Shown: positions 38,201 through 45,693 of the stretch, one piece after another | Layout of the letters: each line of letters begins with the position of its first letter | Numbering within the stretch: position 1 is the stretch's first letter | Assembly: GCA_965198795.1 (NCBI GenBank) | Contig: OZ240674.1 | Span: forward strand, 3,038,001-3,102,000 | Direction: 5' to 3' | Source of the DNA: G965198795 sp965198795 | Lineage (GTDB): Bacteria > Pseudomonadota > Alphaproteobacteria > Rhodospirillales > Casp-alpha2 | Length of the DNA: 64,000 nucleotides | The notes under the pieces: generated by a model | The model's database searches: none | Seen by the model: only the letters and a program-made list of their open reading frames with translations | What the model was told of the DNA's origin: nothing | Translations under genes and position numbers: made by a program

Positions 38201-38429
38201 GTCCACCCTTACCAGCGTCTTTGGCATGACGCCGCTGGTTATTTTTCCCGGCGCGGGATCGGAATTGTACCGCGGATTGGGTTCCGTCGTTCTGGGCGGC
38301 TTGTCGATGTCCGCGATACTGACGCTTGTCATCATTCCGCCTTTGCTGACCTTGAGCATTGGAACGGATGAAAAGAAACAAAAACATTCAGGTTCAGACA
38401 TTCCGGATATCCGGCAACCCGCGGAATAG
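35238..38429 (+). CDS. RND-family efflux pump, inner membrane permease
   Basis: A 1063-residue AcrB/HAE1-type transporter with the duplicated six-plus-six membrane helix layout and two large periplasmic loops. The start is typical: IRPIAVVAAVLMIVMFGLVA. The first loop contains GAAPAEIEREILIEQEDVLK, and TM4 has GIAFAVGMVVDAAIVVLENI, which carries the proton-relay aspartate. The second half holds LGFVILIGIVVNNAILLVHQ. It exports hydrophobic compounds or metals using the proton gradient; the substrate is not evident. It forms an operon with the adaptor gene. Confidence 0.95.
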   Translation: MDLIRYSIIRPIAVVAAVLMIVMFGLVALQTIPIQLIPDVRKPVISVTTNWPGAAPAEIEREILIEQEDVLKGIEGLSEITSTASTNQARIKMEFEIGTNMDRALLLTANRLDRVSGYPEEVDEPSIRTATAEDNAISWMIIRRNEGNANPIHSYGDFVEDVVQDRLERVPGIARINTFGGSSREMVVTINPERMARFGLTVTDVVARLRQANSSASAGDVDEGKRRYAVRTEGEFQDLDDVRGVVVRSVRDSVTGQVARVTIADIGDVVWGYSEPGSLIRFNGVPALAMNAIRESGANVIEAMTGLRAAIEELNEQEIPGQNLNFKMVYDETTYINSAIDLVQQNIVVGGLLAAAMLLLFLRSGGATLIVSLAIPVSVIGAFVAMAGLGRSLNVISLAGIAFAVGMVVDAAIVVLENIYRHRELGLGRAEAAYRGAKQVWVAVLVSALTTVMVFIPVLVIDLEAGQLFRDIAVALSISVLISLAVAITLIPALANRLLKTVDSETVKNRRIPIVDDLAGMFVLLVMGLTRWVTGGRARAIAVVTLLCTVCATLTWALLPKLEYLPTGNRNLIFGWIVPPPGYNLQTTEQIARRYEERLIPLIAEYTGPESAEDGTPKFNRVFFVTWPGRTILGGAAEDPSQVKKLIPVIKETAAREPGTFSSVSQSSLFGRGIGGSRGIELNVIGQDLEVLIESARRAFGKIRQALPPSEGHQARPLTELSLGAPEVRVIPNRIKLADNGVTARQLSDTLDAFNDGLRVAEITMGGRQIDLTLKGDAGQVTETQGIGNLPVVTSNGAVIPASSLADVVLTAGPTQIKHFERERAITILIIPREEIPLEAALDQVQTKVIDALIEEGLPDDIKLRLSGTADQLQKTWDALRLDLGIALIIVYLVMAVLFESFRYPLIIMLSVPLATAGGVLGLTLLNQFHHQSLDMLTLLGFVILIGIVVNNAILLVHQTLLHIREDGMEMSIAIQEATRNRIRPIFMSTLTSVFGMTPLVIFPGAGSELYRGLGSVVLGGLSMSAILTLVIIPPLLTLSIGTDEKKQKHSGSDIPDIRQPAE

Positions 38430-38463
38430 GCCGCAACTCACCTTTCCCCGCTCCACGGCTGCC

Positions 38464-38653
38464 TCGCCGGACCTCAACCCGATCGAGCAAACGTTCGCCA
38501 AGATCAAGCACTGAATGCGACTGGCGCAGAAGCGCACAGTCGAGGAAGTATGGCGTTACGTCGGACGCCTCATCGAAACAATAACGCCAACAGAGTGCGC
38601 CAACGACTTCAAAAACGCCGGTTATGCTTCCGAATAAACGTGAAACGCTCTAG
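38464..38653 (+). pseudogene. IS630-family transposase 3' remnant
   Basis: Starting just after the RND gene, this piece encodes the end of an IS630-type DDE transposase: SPDLNPIEQTFAKIKH, then an in-frame TGA, then MRLAQKRTVEEVWRYVG and TPTECANDFKNAGYASE with a stop at 38637. The terminal bases GTGAAACGCTCTAG end in CTAG at 38650-38653, the preferred IS630 target. The 5' part is gone, so it is a dead fragment. The following 186 bases to the next gene hold only a small GC palindrome near 38764. Confidence 0.85.
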
Positions 38654-38839
38654 TTATGTGAGTCTAAAATTCGGCGCATAAAGTTTGTTCCGTCTTCTGG
38701 TGGAAGCGCTTTACGGCGGCGGGAATGAAGTTTTGGGTTTTCTATAAGGGTTCTCATCCAAACCCCGCCCACGCGGGAATAACAAACAGGTGAAGGGCGC
38801 GGCGGCACGAAAAATCGGCGCCACCTAATGTCATAACCC

Positions 38840-39670
38840 CTAATCCGGTCCCGGCCGGGTTCGCTTCAGGTCGTCGCGGAGCGACGCGATCTCACCGCGC
38901 AGAACCTTCACATCCCTGGAGAGTTCCTCGATCAGTTCGTCCTGATGATGCAGTTCCGTCTCCGTCACTTCCTGCATGGAGTTGACGATAATGGCGATGA
39001 ACAAGTTCACCACAGCGAAGGTCGTGATCAGAATGAACGGCACGAAGACAGCCCAGGCCCAGGGGAATTCCCGCATCACCGGGCGGACTATTCCCATGGA
39101 CCAGCTTTCCAGCGTCATGATCTGGAACAGCGTATAGAGGGCCGCGCCGACGGAACCGAACCAGTCGGGGAAGGCGCCGCCGAACATCTTGGTCGCCATG
39201 ACCGAGAAGACATAGAAGATCAGGCCCAAGATCGCGATGACGGACCCCATGGCCGGGATCGCCGCCAGCAAGGCGTGGATCACGCCGCGCATCTTCGGAA
39301 TGGCCGAAATCAAGCGGAAGGCCCGCAATATCCGAAGGGCGCGGAGCACGGAAAACGCGCCGCTCGACGGCGTCAAGGCGACGCCCACGATGATTGCGTC
39401 AAACCAGTTCCAGCCAGATTTAAAGAAGTTCAACCGGTAGGCGGCCAGCTTCACCAGCAGTTCGGCGACGAAGACGGCCAGGCACGCCTTGTCGATGACG
39501 AGAAGAATATCGCCCCAACGCTCCATGACCGTGGCGGAGGTTTCCAGTCCCAGGGCCACCGCGTTAACCAGGATGACGGCGATCACCGCGTTCGAGAACA
39601 CCGGGTTCTCGACCAGCGCTTGAAGCTTGTTCTTGGGCGCTTGAGGTTCCGGTTCGGTTTTGGCGGTCAT
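38840..39670 (-). CDS. Bacterial voltage-gated sodium channel (NaChBac/BacNav family)
   Basis: A 276-residue six-helix cation channel subunit that would work as a homotetramer. The S4 voltage sensor LRALRILRAFRLI has four arginines at three-residue spacing. The pore has the selectivity filter TLESWSM, nearly identical to the NaChBac TLESWAS signature for sodium. S6 (FVPFILITTFAVVNLFIAII) is followed by a charged neck and a C-terminal coiled coil (ELIEELSRDVKVLRGEIASL). The ATG at 39670 is chosen by family length; another lies 17 codons upstream. In other bacteria these channels affect motility and pH homeostasis. Confidence 0.92.
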   Translation of the reverse strand: MTAKTEPEPQAPKNKLQALVENPVFSNAVIAVILVNAVALGLETSATVMERWGDILLVIDKACLAVFVAELLVKLAAYRLNFFKSGWNWFDAIIVGVALTPSSGAFSVLRALRILRAFRLISAIPKMRGVIHALLAAIPAMGSVIAILGLIFYVFSVMATKMFGGAFPDWFGSVGAALYTLFQIMTLESWSMGIVRPVMREFPWAWAVFVPFILITTFAVVNLFIAIIVNSMQEVTETELHHQDELIEELSRDVKVLRGEIASLRDDLKRTRPGPD

Positions 39671-39807
39671 GGAGCGCGTTATTCGATGGGAGACAGGCGG
39701 AGATGTACGCCTTGTTCCCATCCGCGTCGAGGGGTTTCATAAAAATTCCATGTGACAAGGGTTAGGGCTTTGCCGCACGGCGCTCCGTCGGTTAAAGCTT
39801 AAGACCC

Positions 39808-40620
39808 ATGCGGACCGTCATCGTCATCCCCGCCCGCTATGCGTCGTCGCGCTTTCCCGGTAAGCCGCTGGCCAAGGTCGGCGGTGTATCCATGTTGCAG
39901 CGGGTTTGGGCGATCGCGAAAGCCGTCCCGGGCGTTGACGGGGTGATGATCGCGACGGACGATGAGCGAATCCGCGAGGCCGCGTCGTCTTTCGGGGCGG
40001 AAAGCCTGATGACGCCGAACAGTTGCCGCACTGGAACCGAGCGGGCGGCGGCCTGCATCCCCGCTCTGAAACCGCGCCCGGATGTTATCATGAACCTGCA
40101 AGGGGACGCCGTTCTGACGCCGCCCTGGGTTATCGCGCCGCTCATCAAGGCGATGGCGGAGGACGAGACGGTCGCCATGGCGACGTTAGCGACGGCGCTG
40201 GACGACGCGCGGCTGGCGGCGCTCCGGCGGCATAAGAAAACCAATCCAGCGAGCGGCACGACGGTGGTGCTTGATAAGCATGGCGACGCGCTTTATTTCT
40301 CGAAACACATTTTGCCGTTTCAGCGTGAATCCAGCGTCACCGGACCCGTCTATCGGCATATAGGAATTTACGGCTATCGGACCGACACGCTTAAGAAGCT
40401 GGTCAACCTGGCCGAGACGCCGGTGGAGCGCGTCGAGGGTCTGGAACAGCTTCGCGCGCTTTATCACGGTATTCCCATCCGCGTGGCGTCCGCCGACTAT
40501 CAAGGGCGGACGCACTGGTCCATCGACAGCCCCGATGATCTGGCGGCTGCGGAAAGGCTGATCGCGGAGGAAGGCGAATTGCTGCCGGCCTATGACGGCG
40601 GTTATCGGATGGAAGGGTAA
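39808..40620 (+). CDS. kdsB: 3-deoxy-manno-octulosonate cytidylyltransferase (CMP-KDO synthetase)
   Basis: A 270-residue nucleotidyltransferase that activates KDO for lipid A core or capsule synthesis. It has the N-terminal IPARYASSRFPGKPLAKVGG, the metal-binding aspartate in MNLQGDAVLTPPW, RHIGIYGYRTDTLKKLV, and the C-terminal WSIDSPDDLAAAERL. The segment after QGD differs from the usual QGDEP, as seen in a variant subgroup, so a related sugar is possible. The next gene begins three bases later. Confidence 0.85.
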   Translation: MRTVIVIPARYASSRFPGKPLAKVGGVSMLQRVWAIAKAVPGVDGVMIATDDERIREAASSFGAESLMTPNSCRTGTERAAACIPALKPRPDVIMNLQGDAVLTPPWVIAPLIKAMAEDETVAMATLATALDDARLAALRRHKKTNPASGTTVVLDKHGDALYFSKHILPFQRESSVTGPVYRHIGIYGYRTDTLKKLVNLAETPVERVEGLEQLRALYHGIPIRVASADYQGRTHWSIDSPDDLAAAERLIAEEGELLPAYDGGYRMEG

Positions 40621-40623
40621 CCG

Positions 40624-41274
40624 ATGCGGTTTTTGCTGATCCGTCATGGCGATACTTTCGGTCCCGGAGATCGCGTGGTCTGGGTCGGAGCCAATGAAGA
40701 CCTGCCCCTGGTCGAGAGCGGGCGGCGTCAAGCGCGCGACATGGGACGGGCGTTGACGGCGAAGGGCCTTGCGCCGGCGCGCTTCATCGCCGGCCCCCTG
40801 CAACGGACACAGGGGCACGCGCGGATCATCATGCGCGAGATGGGACTTTCCGATCACCCGGAGACGGATGAGCGGCTTCGCGAAATTGATTACGGACCCT
40901 GGGGCGGCTTGAACGAGGCGGATATCGCCGAGCGCCATGGGGCGGAAGCGATTGCGGAATTGGAAGCCTGGGACGGGGAAAGCCGCTGGCCCGCCAACGC
41001 CGGATGGAAGCCGGGCGAGGACGCCATCCGCGCCAACGCCTTGTCCCTGCTGGAAGAAGTCCAGGCGTCCGGCACGGATGACGACCTGGTCTGTCTGGTC
41101 TCCTCCAACGGCGTTTTGCGCTATTTCCTAGACGCCATGCCGGGAGGGTTGGAGGCGCGCGTCCGGGCCGGGAATTTCAGGATGAAGACCGGCGCGGCGT
41201 CTCTGTTTTCCATTAAGGAAGGGGAGCGCGCACTGCTGTTCTGGAACCGCCGGGCGGCCGGCTTGCCGGACTAA
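40624..41274 (+). CDS. Histidine phosphatase superfamily protein
   Basis: A 216-residue phosphoglycerate-mutase-like phosphatase. It opens with LLIRHGDTFGPGD, containing the catalytic RHG motif. It has GPLQRTQGHARIIMREMG, REIDYGPWGGLNEADI with the acid residue, and SSNGVLRYFLDAMPGG in place of the usual second histidine block, where a histidine (as in VSHG) seems to be replaced by asparagine. That change could alter or abolish activity. It overlaps functionally with kdsB only by operon position (three-base gap), so a role in sugar phosphate metabolism is a guess. Confidence 0.8.
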   Translation: MRFLLIRHGDTFGPGDRVVWVGANEDLPLVESGRRQARDMGRALTAKGLAPARFIAGPLQRTQGHARIIMREMGLSDHPETDERLREIDYGPWGGLNEADIAERHGAEAIAELEAWDGESRWPANAGWKPGEDAIRANALSLLEEVQASGTDDDLVCLVSSNGVLRYFLDAMPGGLEARVRAGNFRMKTGAASLFSIKEGERALLFWNRRAAGLPD

Positions 41275-41295
41275 TCACGGCGTAAGGGTTCCAGA

Positions 41296-42423
41296 TCATT
41301 TCACGGGCTCCAGCTTGATCAACTTTCCCGGGTCATCGTCGGTCAACACATAAAGGGTCCCGCCGGGCCCGTTTCGGACGTCGCGAATGCGTTCGCCGAA
41401 ATCCTCCAATAAGCGTTCCTCACCGACGACGCGTTCCCCATTGAGCGTCAGGCGCACAAGCGCGCGGGCCTTCAGCGCGCCAATGAAAAGGTTCCCTTTC
41501 CAGGCGGGGAACTTGTCTCCCGTGTAAAAGGCCATGCCGGACGGCGCGATGGATGGGTCCCAATAATAAACGGGCTGTTCCAATCCCGCACGCTTCGCAC
41601 CGACGCCGATTTTGCCGCCCCAGTAATGGACGCCGTAGGAAATCACCGGCCAGCCATAGTTCCGGCCCGCTTCCGGAATGTTGATTTCATCGCCGCCGCG
41701 CGCGCCGTGTTCCACGGTCCAAAGCTTGCCTGTTTCCGGATGACGCGCCGCGCCTTGCACGTTTCGGTGGCCCAGCGACCATGCCTCGGGCCTGTAACCG
41801 TCCTTGTTGACGAACGGATTATCTTCCGGAATACGACCGTCCTTCTGGATTCGAATAATCTGGCCCCGGTTGATGGAGAAGGTTTGAACCTTGTCGCGTT
41901 CACCCCGGTCGCCGGTGGTGATGTAGAGATGGCCTGCCGGGCCAAACACGAGACGCGAGCCGAAATGCCGCCCGCCCGGCGACTTGGGTCGCTGGCTGAA
42001 CAGGACTTTCACGCCGGTCACTTGATTGCCGGAGATATCCAGCCTTGCCCGCGCCGCCGCCGTGCCGCCGCCGTCCCCGCCGGGCTCCGAATAAGAGAAA
42101 TAGATGAGCCGGTTGTCGGCGAAGTCCGGATCCAGCGCGACGTCGAGCAAGCCCCCCTGGCCGCGCACCCAGATTTCCGGCATGCCGCGAACGGGCTTGC
42201 CGACCGCCCCCGATGCCGAGACGACGCGCAGCGCCCCCTCGCGTTCGCTTACCAGGAACCGCCCATCGGGGAGAAACGCCACGCCCCAGGGATATTCGAA
42301 TCCTTCCACCACGGTGACGGCCCGGTAGGAATGGTCTTTCGCTCGATGAACGGGGGCGTCCGCATGAACCGGCGCTTGAATGGCCAGCAGCAGGATAAGG
42401 AACGGGACGGTTGGGACACGCAT
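41296..42423 (-). CDS. PQQ-dependent aldose/sorbosone dehydrogenase-like protein (YliI/Asd type)
   Basis: A 375-residue exported six-bladed beta-propeller. A signal peptide (PTVPFLILLLAIQAPVHA) precedes EGFEYPWGVAFLPDGRFLVS. Family blocks are GQGGLLDVALDPDFADNRLI, GGRHFGSRLVFGPAGHLYIT followed by GDRGERD, and EHGARGGDEINIPEAGRNYG. The end, GGTLYVLTDDDPGKLIKLEP, is typical. These enzymes oxidise aldoses in the periplasm using PQQ, though many members remain untested. I chose the ATG at 42423, where the signal peptide begins. No PQQ synthesis genes are in the window. Confidence 0.88.
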   Translation of the reverse strand: MRVPTVPFLILLLAIQAPVHADAPVHRAKDHSYRAVTVVEGFEYPWGVAFLPDGRFLVSEREGALRVVSASGAVGKPVRGMPEIWVRGQGGLLDVALDPDFADNRLIYFSYSEPGGDGGGTAAARARLDISGNQVTGVKVLFSQRPKSPGGRHFGSRLVFGPAGHLYITTGDRGERDKVQTFSINRGQIIRIQKDGRIPEDNPFVNKDGYRPEAWSLGHRNVQGAARHPETGKLWTVEHGARGGDEINIPEAGRNYGWPVISYGVHYWGGKIGVGAKRAGLEQPVYYWDPSIAPSGMAFYTGDKFPAWKGNLFIGALKARALVRLTLNGERVVGEERLLEDFGERIRDVRNGPGGTLYVLTDDDPGKLIKLEPVK

Positions 42424-42540
42424 CAGCCGGCTTCCTCGACGTCGTTGAACGGGCGGGACCTCGCCGCATATAGGCATGTTCGCGGGAAACGGCTAGAGCG
42501 GCATGAAATCAGGTGTGTTCATACCCCGCGTTATTATTTC

Positions 42541-42690
42541 GTCACCTCCGCGTAGGCGGGGGTCCAGATCATCACTTGTCACTCCGCCCCTTGTCATTCG
42601 ATAATTGGCCGCCACTCGATGATTGGTTGGAACCCGGACCGACGCGCTGGATTCCCGCTTTCGCGGGAATGACGAAATGAGGAGCGGGAA
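42541..42690. repeat. Dispersed palindromic repeat, copy A
   Basis: In the 368-base gap before the EamA gene lies a copy of a repeat also found at 62690-62765. Matching parts are GGCGGGGGTCCAGATCA (42555-42571) and a 45-base block at 42614-42658 that differs from the other copy at about six positions. A hairpin ATTCCCGC/GCGGGAAT lies at about 42651-42670, and GCGGGAATGACGAAA recurs twice just after it. The rest of the gap shows no gene. Confidence 0.8.
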
Positions 42691-42791
42691 TGACGAAACA
42701 GGCGGCGCGGGGGTGGCGGAGCGGGGCGCGGGAATGACGGATGAAACTTTTTGGAAACTCATAAACCGGCGCCGCCCAATGGCGTAACGCT

Positions 42792-43697
42792 TTAGCGGGC
42801 GAGGACCAGGATAAGGATGCTGGCGGCGATCATCAGGATGCCGAGAACTTCCGCCTTGTCGGATTTCTCGCGAAAGAACAACCAGGACGCCATGAAGGTG
42901 AAGATCAGTTCGATTTGACCGAGGGCGCGCACATACGCCGCGTTTTCCAGGGTGAAGGCGGTGAACCAGCAGATGGACGCCGCCACGCCCATGACGCCGA
43001 CGCTTAAAGAGGGCTTCCAATAGACAACAACGCCCCTCAGCGTCCGGGGCTCTTTAACGAGCAGATAGAGCCCCATGGCGGGAACCTGCATCAAAAGGCC
43101 GGCGGCCAAGGTGAAGGCGGCCGCCATGACCGCGTCGTCAACGCCGAGCGCCAGGGCGGCGCCTCGATAAAACACCACCGAACCGCCAAGAAAGGCTCCG
43201 CAGACCAGGCCAATAACCGTGGAGCGTTCACCCAACCCGCCGATCAAAGCGCGGAACGTGAGTTTCGATTGAGCGGCCGATAGGACCATGACGCCGATAA
43301 ACGCCAGCCCGACCGCAAGGGCGGCGATTAGTGTGATTTCGTCCCCCAGAATCAGAAAACCCAGGATTGCGATCTGCACGACTTCGGTCTTCGACAATGT
43401 CGTTCCGACGGTGAAATTCCGAAAGCCGAACAGATAGATCAACAAGAAGGTGAACAGGATTTGCGACAGCCCGCCGAGCGCGCAGTATAACAGAAACGGA
43501 CCATTCGTCTCGGGGAACGGTTTCCCACCGAACTCGTTCAATGCCCAAACGTAAATCAAGGCGAAGGGCAGAGCGTAAAGGAAGCGTACATAGGTGGCGC
43601 CCAAGTCGCTCAGGCGGCCTTTAAGATGCTTCTGCAGGACGGATCGCAGGTTCTGAAGAAAGGCGCCGGCGACGGTAAAGGAAATCCAAAGTTCCAT
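42792..43697 (-). CDS. EamA/DMT-family transporter
   Basis: A 301-residue inner membrane protein with ten predicted helices arranged as two EamA repeats. It has LRSVLQKHLKGRLSDLGATY near the start, LSKTEVVQIAILGFLILGDE at the end of the first repeat and LGQIELIFTFMASWLFFREK at the end of the second, both typical (a helix followed by a glutamate-bearing turn). Members export or import small metabolites such as amino acids or sugars; the substrate is not clear. Confidence 0.88.
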   Translation of the reverse strand: MELWISFTVAGAFLQNLRSVLQKHLKGRLSDLGATYVRFLYALPFALIYVWALNEFGGKPFPETNGPFLLYCALGGLSQILFTFLLIYLFGFRNFTVGTTLSKTEVVQIAILGFLILGDEITLIAALAVGLAFIGVMVLSAAQSKLTFRALIGGLGERSTVIGLVCGAFLGGSVVFYRGAALALGVDDAVMAAAFTLAAGLLMQVPAMGLYLLVKEPRTLRGVVVYWKPSLSVGVMGVAASICWFTAFTLENAAYVRALGQIELIFTFMASWLFFREKSDKAEVLGILMIAASILILVLAR

Positions 43698-43946
43698 GGG
43701 GACGGAATCCTATTTGAAAACGGCGCCAAAGGTTCGTGATTCGATAGTGAGTGACGGTCTCATGAAAAATTTGATAAAGCATTGAGAGTGAAGCGTAAAT
43801 CCGATTGTCACAGAGAGGGTTGTTTATATGGAAAGGATATTCCCTGATTGCGGTTTCTCGGACCGCACGGTAAGATTTTGGCGGTTTGACACTTTGAAAA
43901 CCCCTGTTCAGAAGGGTTGGGCGGTTGAGTCCCGGAGGCTTTGGTT

Positions 43947-44393
43947 TTGAACTGTCGGTTTGCGGGCGGCGAGCATCCCTCGCGAGACAATATCTTAGCC
44001 GCATATGACGAGACGATGGATTTGTTGAATGCGTCGAGGACGTATCTGGACGCTTGGCGCAAAAAGCGTTTCAGCGGCGCAAAGTCCACGGATCGAATTT
44101 TTATGGTCAGCCAGGAAATGCTCATCACAGCCCGGCTGGCGTCCGCGATGGCGTGGTTGATGACGCGGCGCGCCTTGGATATTGGCGAAATCCCCGCCGA
44201 CGACTGTTTGGTGGACGCCGTGGACCCTTTTGATGACGCTCACGCATGTTTGGGTGAGGATGGATACGATGATGACCGGTTAACGGACCGCCATCGCGAG
44301 TTGCTGTCCCGCAGCCACACGCTCTATTGCCGGGTGATCGCCATGGACGTGGCGCTCCGCGGTCAGCATATGACCATGCGGCGGCCGCATTAG
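43947..44393 (+). CDS. rcdA: DUF1465 protein, RcdA-like (regulator of CtrA degradation)
   Basis: A 148-residue helical protein matching the DUF1465/RcdA family: a first helix with LLNASRTYLDAWRKKRF, the core SQEMLITARLASAMAWLMTR followed by RALDIGEIPADD, and a last helix RHRELLSRSHTLYCRVIAMD. In Caulobacter, RcdA is an adaptor that helps deliver CtrA and other substrates to ClpXP. There is no ATG near the start of homology. I chose the TTG at 43947, eight bases after GGAGG. It ends one base before the converging DmdA-like gene. Confidence 0.75.
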   Translation: MNCRFAGGEHPSRDNILAAYDETMDLLNASRTYLDAWRKKRFSGAKSTDRIFMVSQEMLITARLASAMAWLMTRRALDIGEIPADDCLVDAVDPFDDAHACLGEDGYDDDRLTDRHRELLSRSHTLYCRVIAMDVALRGQHMTMRRPH

Positions 44394-44394
44394 A

Positions 44395-45552
44395 TTAACG
44401 GCCTGGCTTCGGCTTATCCACCTGACGCTTTGGGACGAACGGCACTTCCGACACCACCGCGTGCATTGGTCCCTGGTCCGAACGCACTTTGAACTGGACG
44501 CCCGGTTCGGTGAGGCCGGCGTCCACCATGGCGAGTCCGATGTTGGATTTCACGCCTGGTGAATAGACGCAACTGGTCACCTTGCCCGCCGGTTCGCCCT
44601 CATGGCTCATGGGCCAGAAATCCACGTTGGGGGCGGGCAGGGGCGGGCCGGCAATTTTAACGCCAACGAGTTTTTGTTTGACGCCCTCGTCCTTGATTTT
44701 TTTGAGCGCTTCCTTGCCGATAAAATCAGCCTCCATTTCCAGATCAACCAAACGGTCCATGCCCAATTCAAACGGATTATTGTCGAGCGTCATGTCGGCG
44801 CCGTAAGACAGCAGTCCCGCCTCAATCCGGCGTATGGCGTTGGGGGCGGCGGGGGCGACGTCATAAGGCTCGCCCGCTTCCATGATCTTTTCCCAGACGT
44901 AATCGCCTTCCGACGAGTCCTGGAGGTAGATCTCGAATCCTTTCTCCCCGGACCAGCCGGTTCGAGAGATGACCATGGGCACGCCGTTCAAGGCGGCGTC
45001 TTCGAACCAGAAGTATTTCATGTCCTCGACCCAGCCGCCGAACAGGTCCTTCATCAAATGAATGGCGCGGGGTCCCTGGATTTGAAGCGGGGAGACGTCC
45101 GGTTCCGTGACTTCCACATCGAAGCCGCCGCAAACCGCGACCCCCTTGGCCCAAAGCAGAGCGTCCGAATCCGCCAGGGACAGCCAGAACTTCTCCTCCG
45201 AGAACTTCAGCAGGACCGGGTCGTTGATCACGCCGCCGTTCTCATCCGTCAGCATGACGTACTTGCATTGCCCGGGCTGGCATTTTGATAGATCGCGCGG
45301 CGTCAGATACTGCACAAAACGCGCCGCGTCCGGCCCTTTGATCTGCACCTGACGCTCGCCGCCCACGTCCCAGACGGTAACCGCCTTGACGATTCGCCAA
45401 TAGTCGATTTCCGGGCTCTCGAAATAAAGCGGCAGATACATGTGATTGTAGACGGAATAGGCCTTGCAGCCCCACCGGCGCGTCGCGTTGAAGAAGGCCG
45501 AGGTCCGGACCCGGGTTCCGAACCCGATCAGAGGATGAGGGGCGGCTGACAT
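44395..45552 (-). CDS. DmdA-like aminomethyltransferase (GcvT fold)
   Basis: A 385-residue tetrahydrofolate-binding protein of the GcvT family. It is closer to dimethylsulfoniopropionate demethylase DmdA than to glycine cleavage T-protein: KAYSVYNHMYLPLYFES, TVWDVGGERQVQIKGPDAAR, GGVINDPVLLKF, SLADSDALLWAKGVAVCGGF, EPDVSPLQIQGPRA and RIEAGLLSYGADMTLDNNPF. DmdA moves a methyl group from DMSP to THF, giving methylmercaptopropionate. Whether this paralog uses DMSP is unproven; sarcosine- or other methyl-donor-specific relatives exist. It is divergent, by 141 bases, from an acyl-CoA ligase, the enzyme type that follows DmdA in DMSP breakdown. Confidence 0.75.
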   Translation of the reverse strand: MSAAPHPLIGFGTRVRTSAFFNATRRWGCKAYSVYNHMYLPLYFESPEIDYWRIVKAVTVWDVGGERQVQIKGPDAARFVQYLTPRDLSKCQPGQCKYVMLTDENGGVINDPVLLKFSEEKFWLSLADSDALLWAKGVAVCGGFDVEVTEPDVSPLQIQGPRAIHLMKDLFGGWVEDMKYFWFEDAALNGVPMVISRTGWSGEKGFEIYLQDSSEGDYVWEKIMEAGEPYDVAPAAPNAIRRIEAGLLSYGADMTLDNNPFELGMDRLVDLEMEADFIGKEALKKIKDEGVKQKLVGVKIAGPPLPAPNVDFWPMSHEGEPAGKVTSCVYSPGVKSNIGLAMVDAGLTEPGVQFKVRSDQGPMHAVVSEVPFVPKRQVDKPKPGR

Positions 45553-45693
45553 GAGGCGAGCGTCCTATGCTTGCTTGGGACGGGAGGTGGCGCGCGTTGC
45601 ATTTTCGCCGTTCAGCGATCACTCTGATCACAAGTCCTGGTCAATGCAAAACGCTTTGATCATCGAACACAACAAAATCGTGGAGGACGCGCA

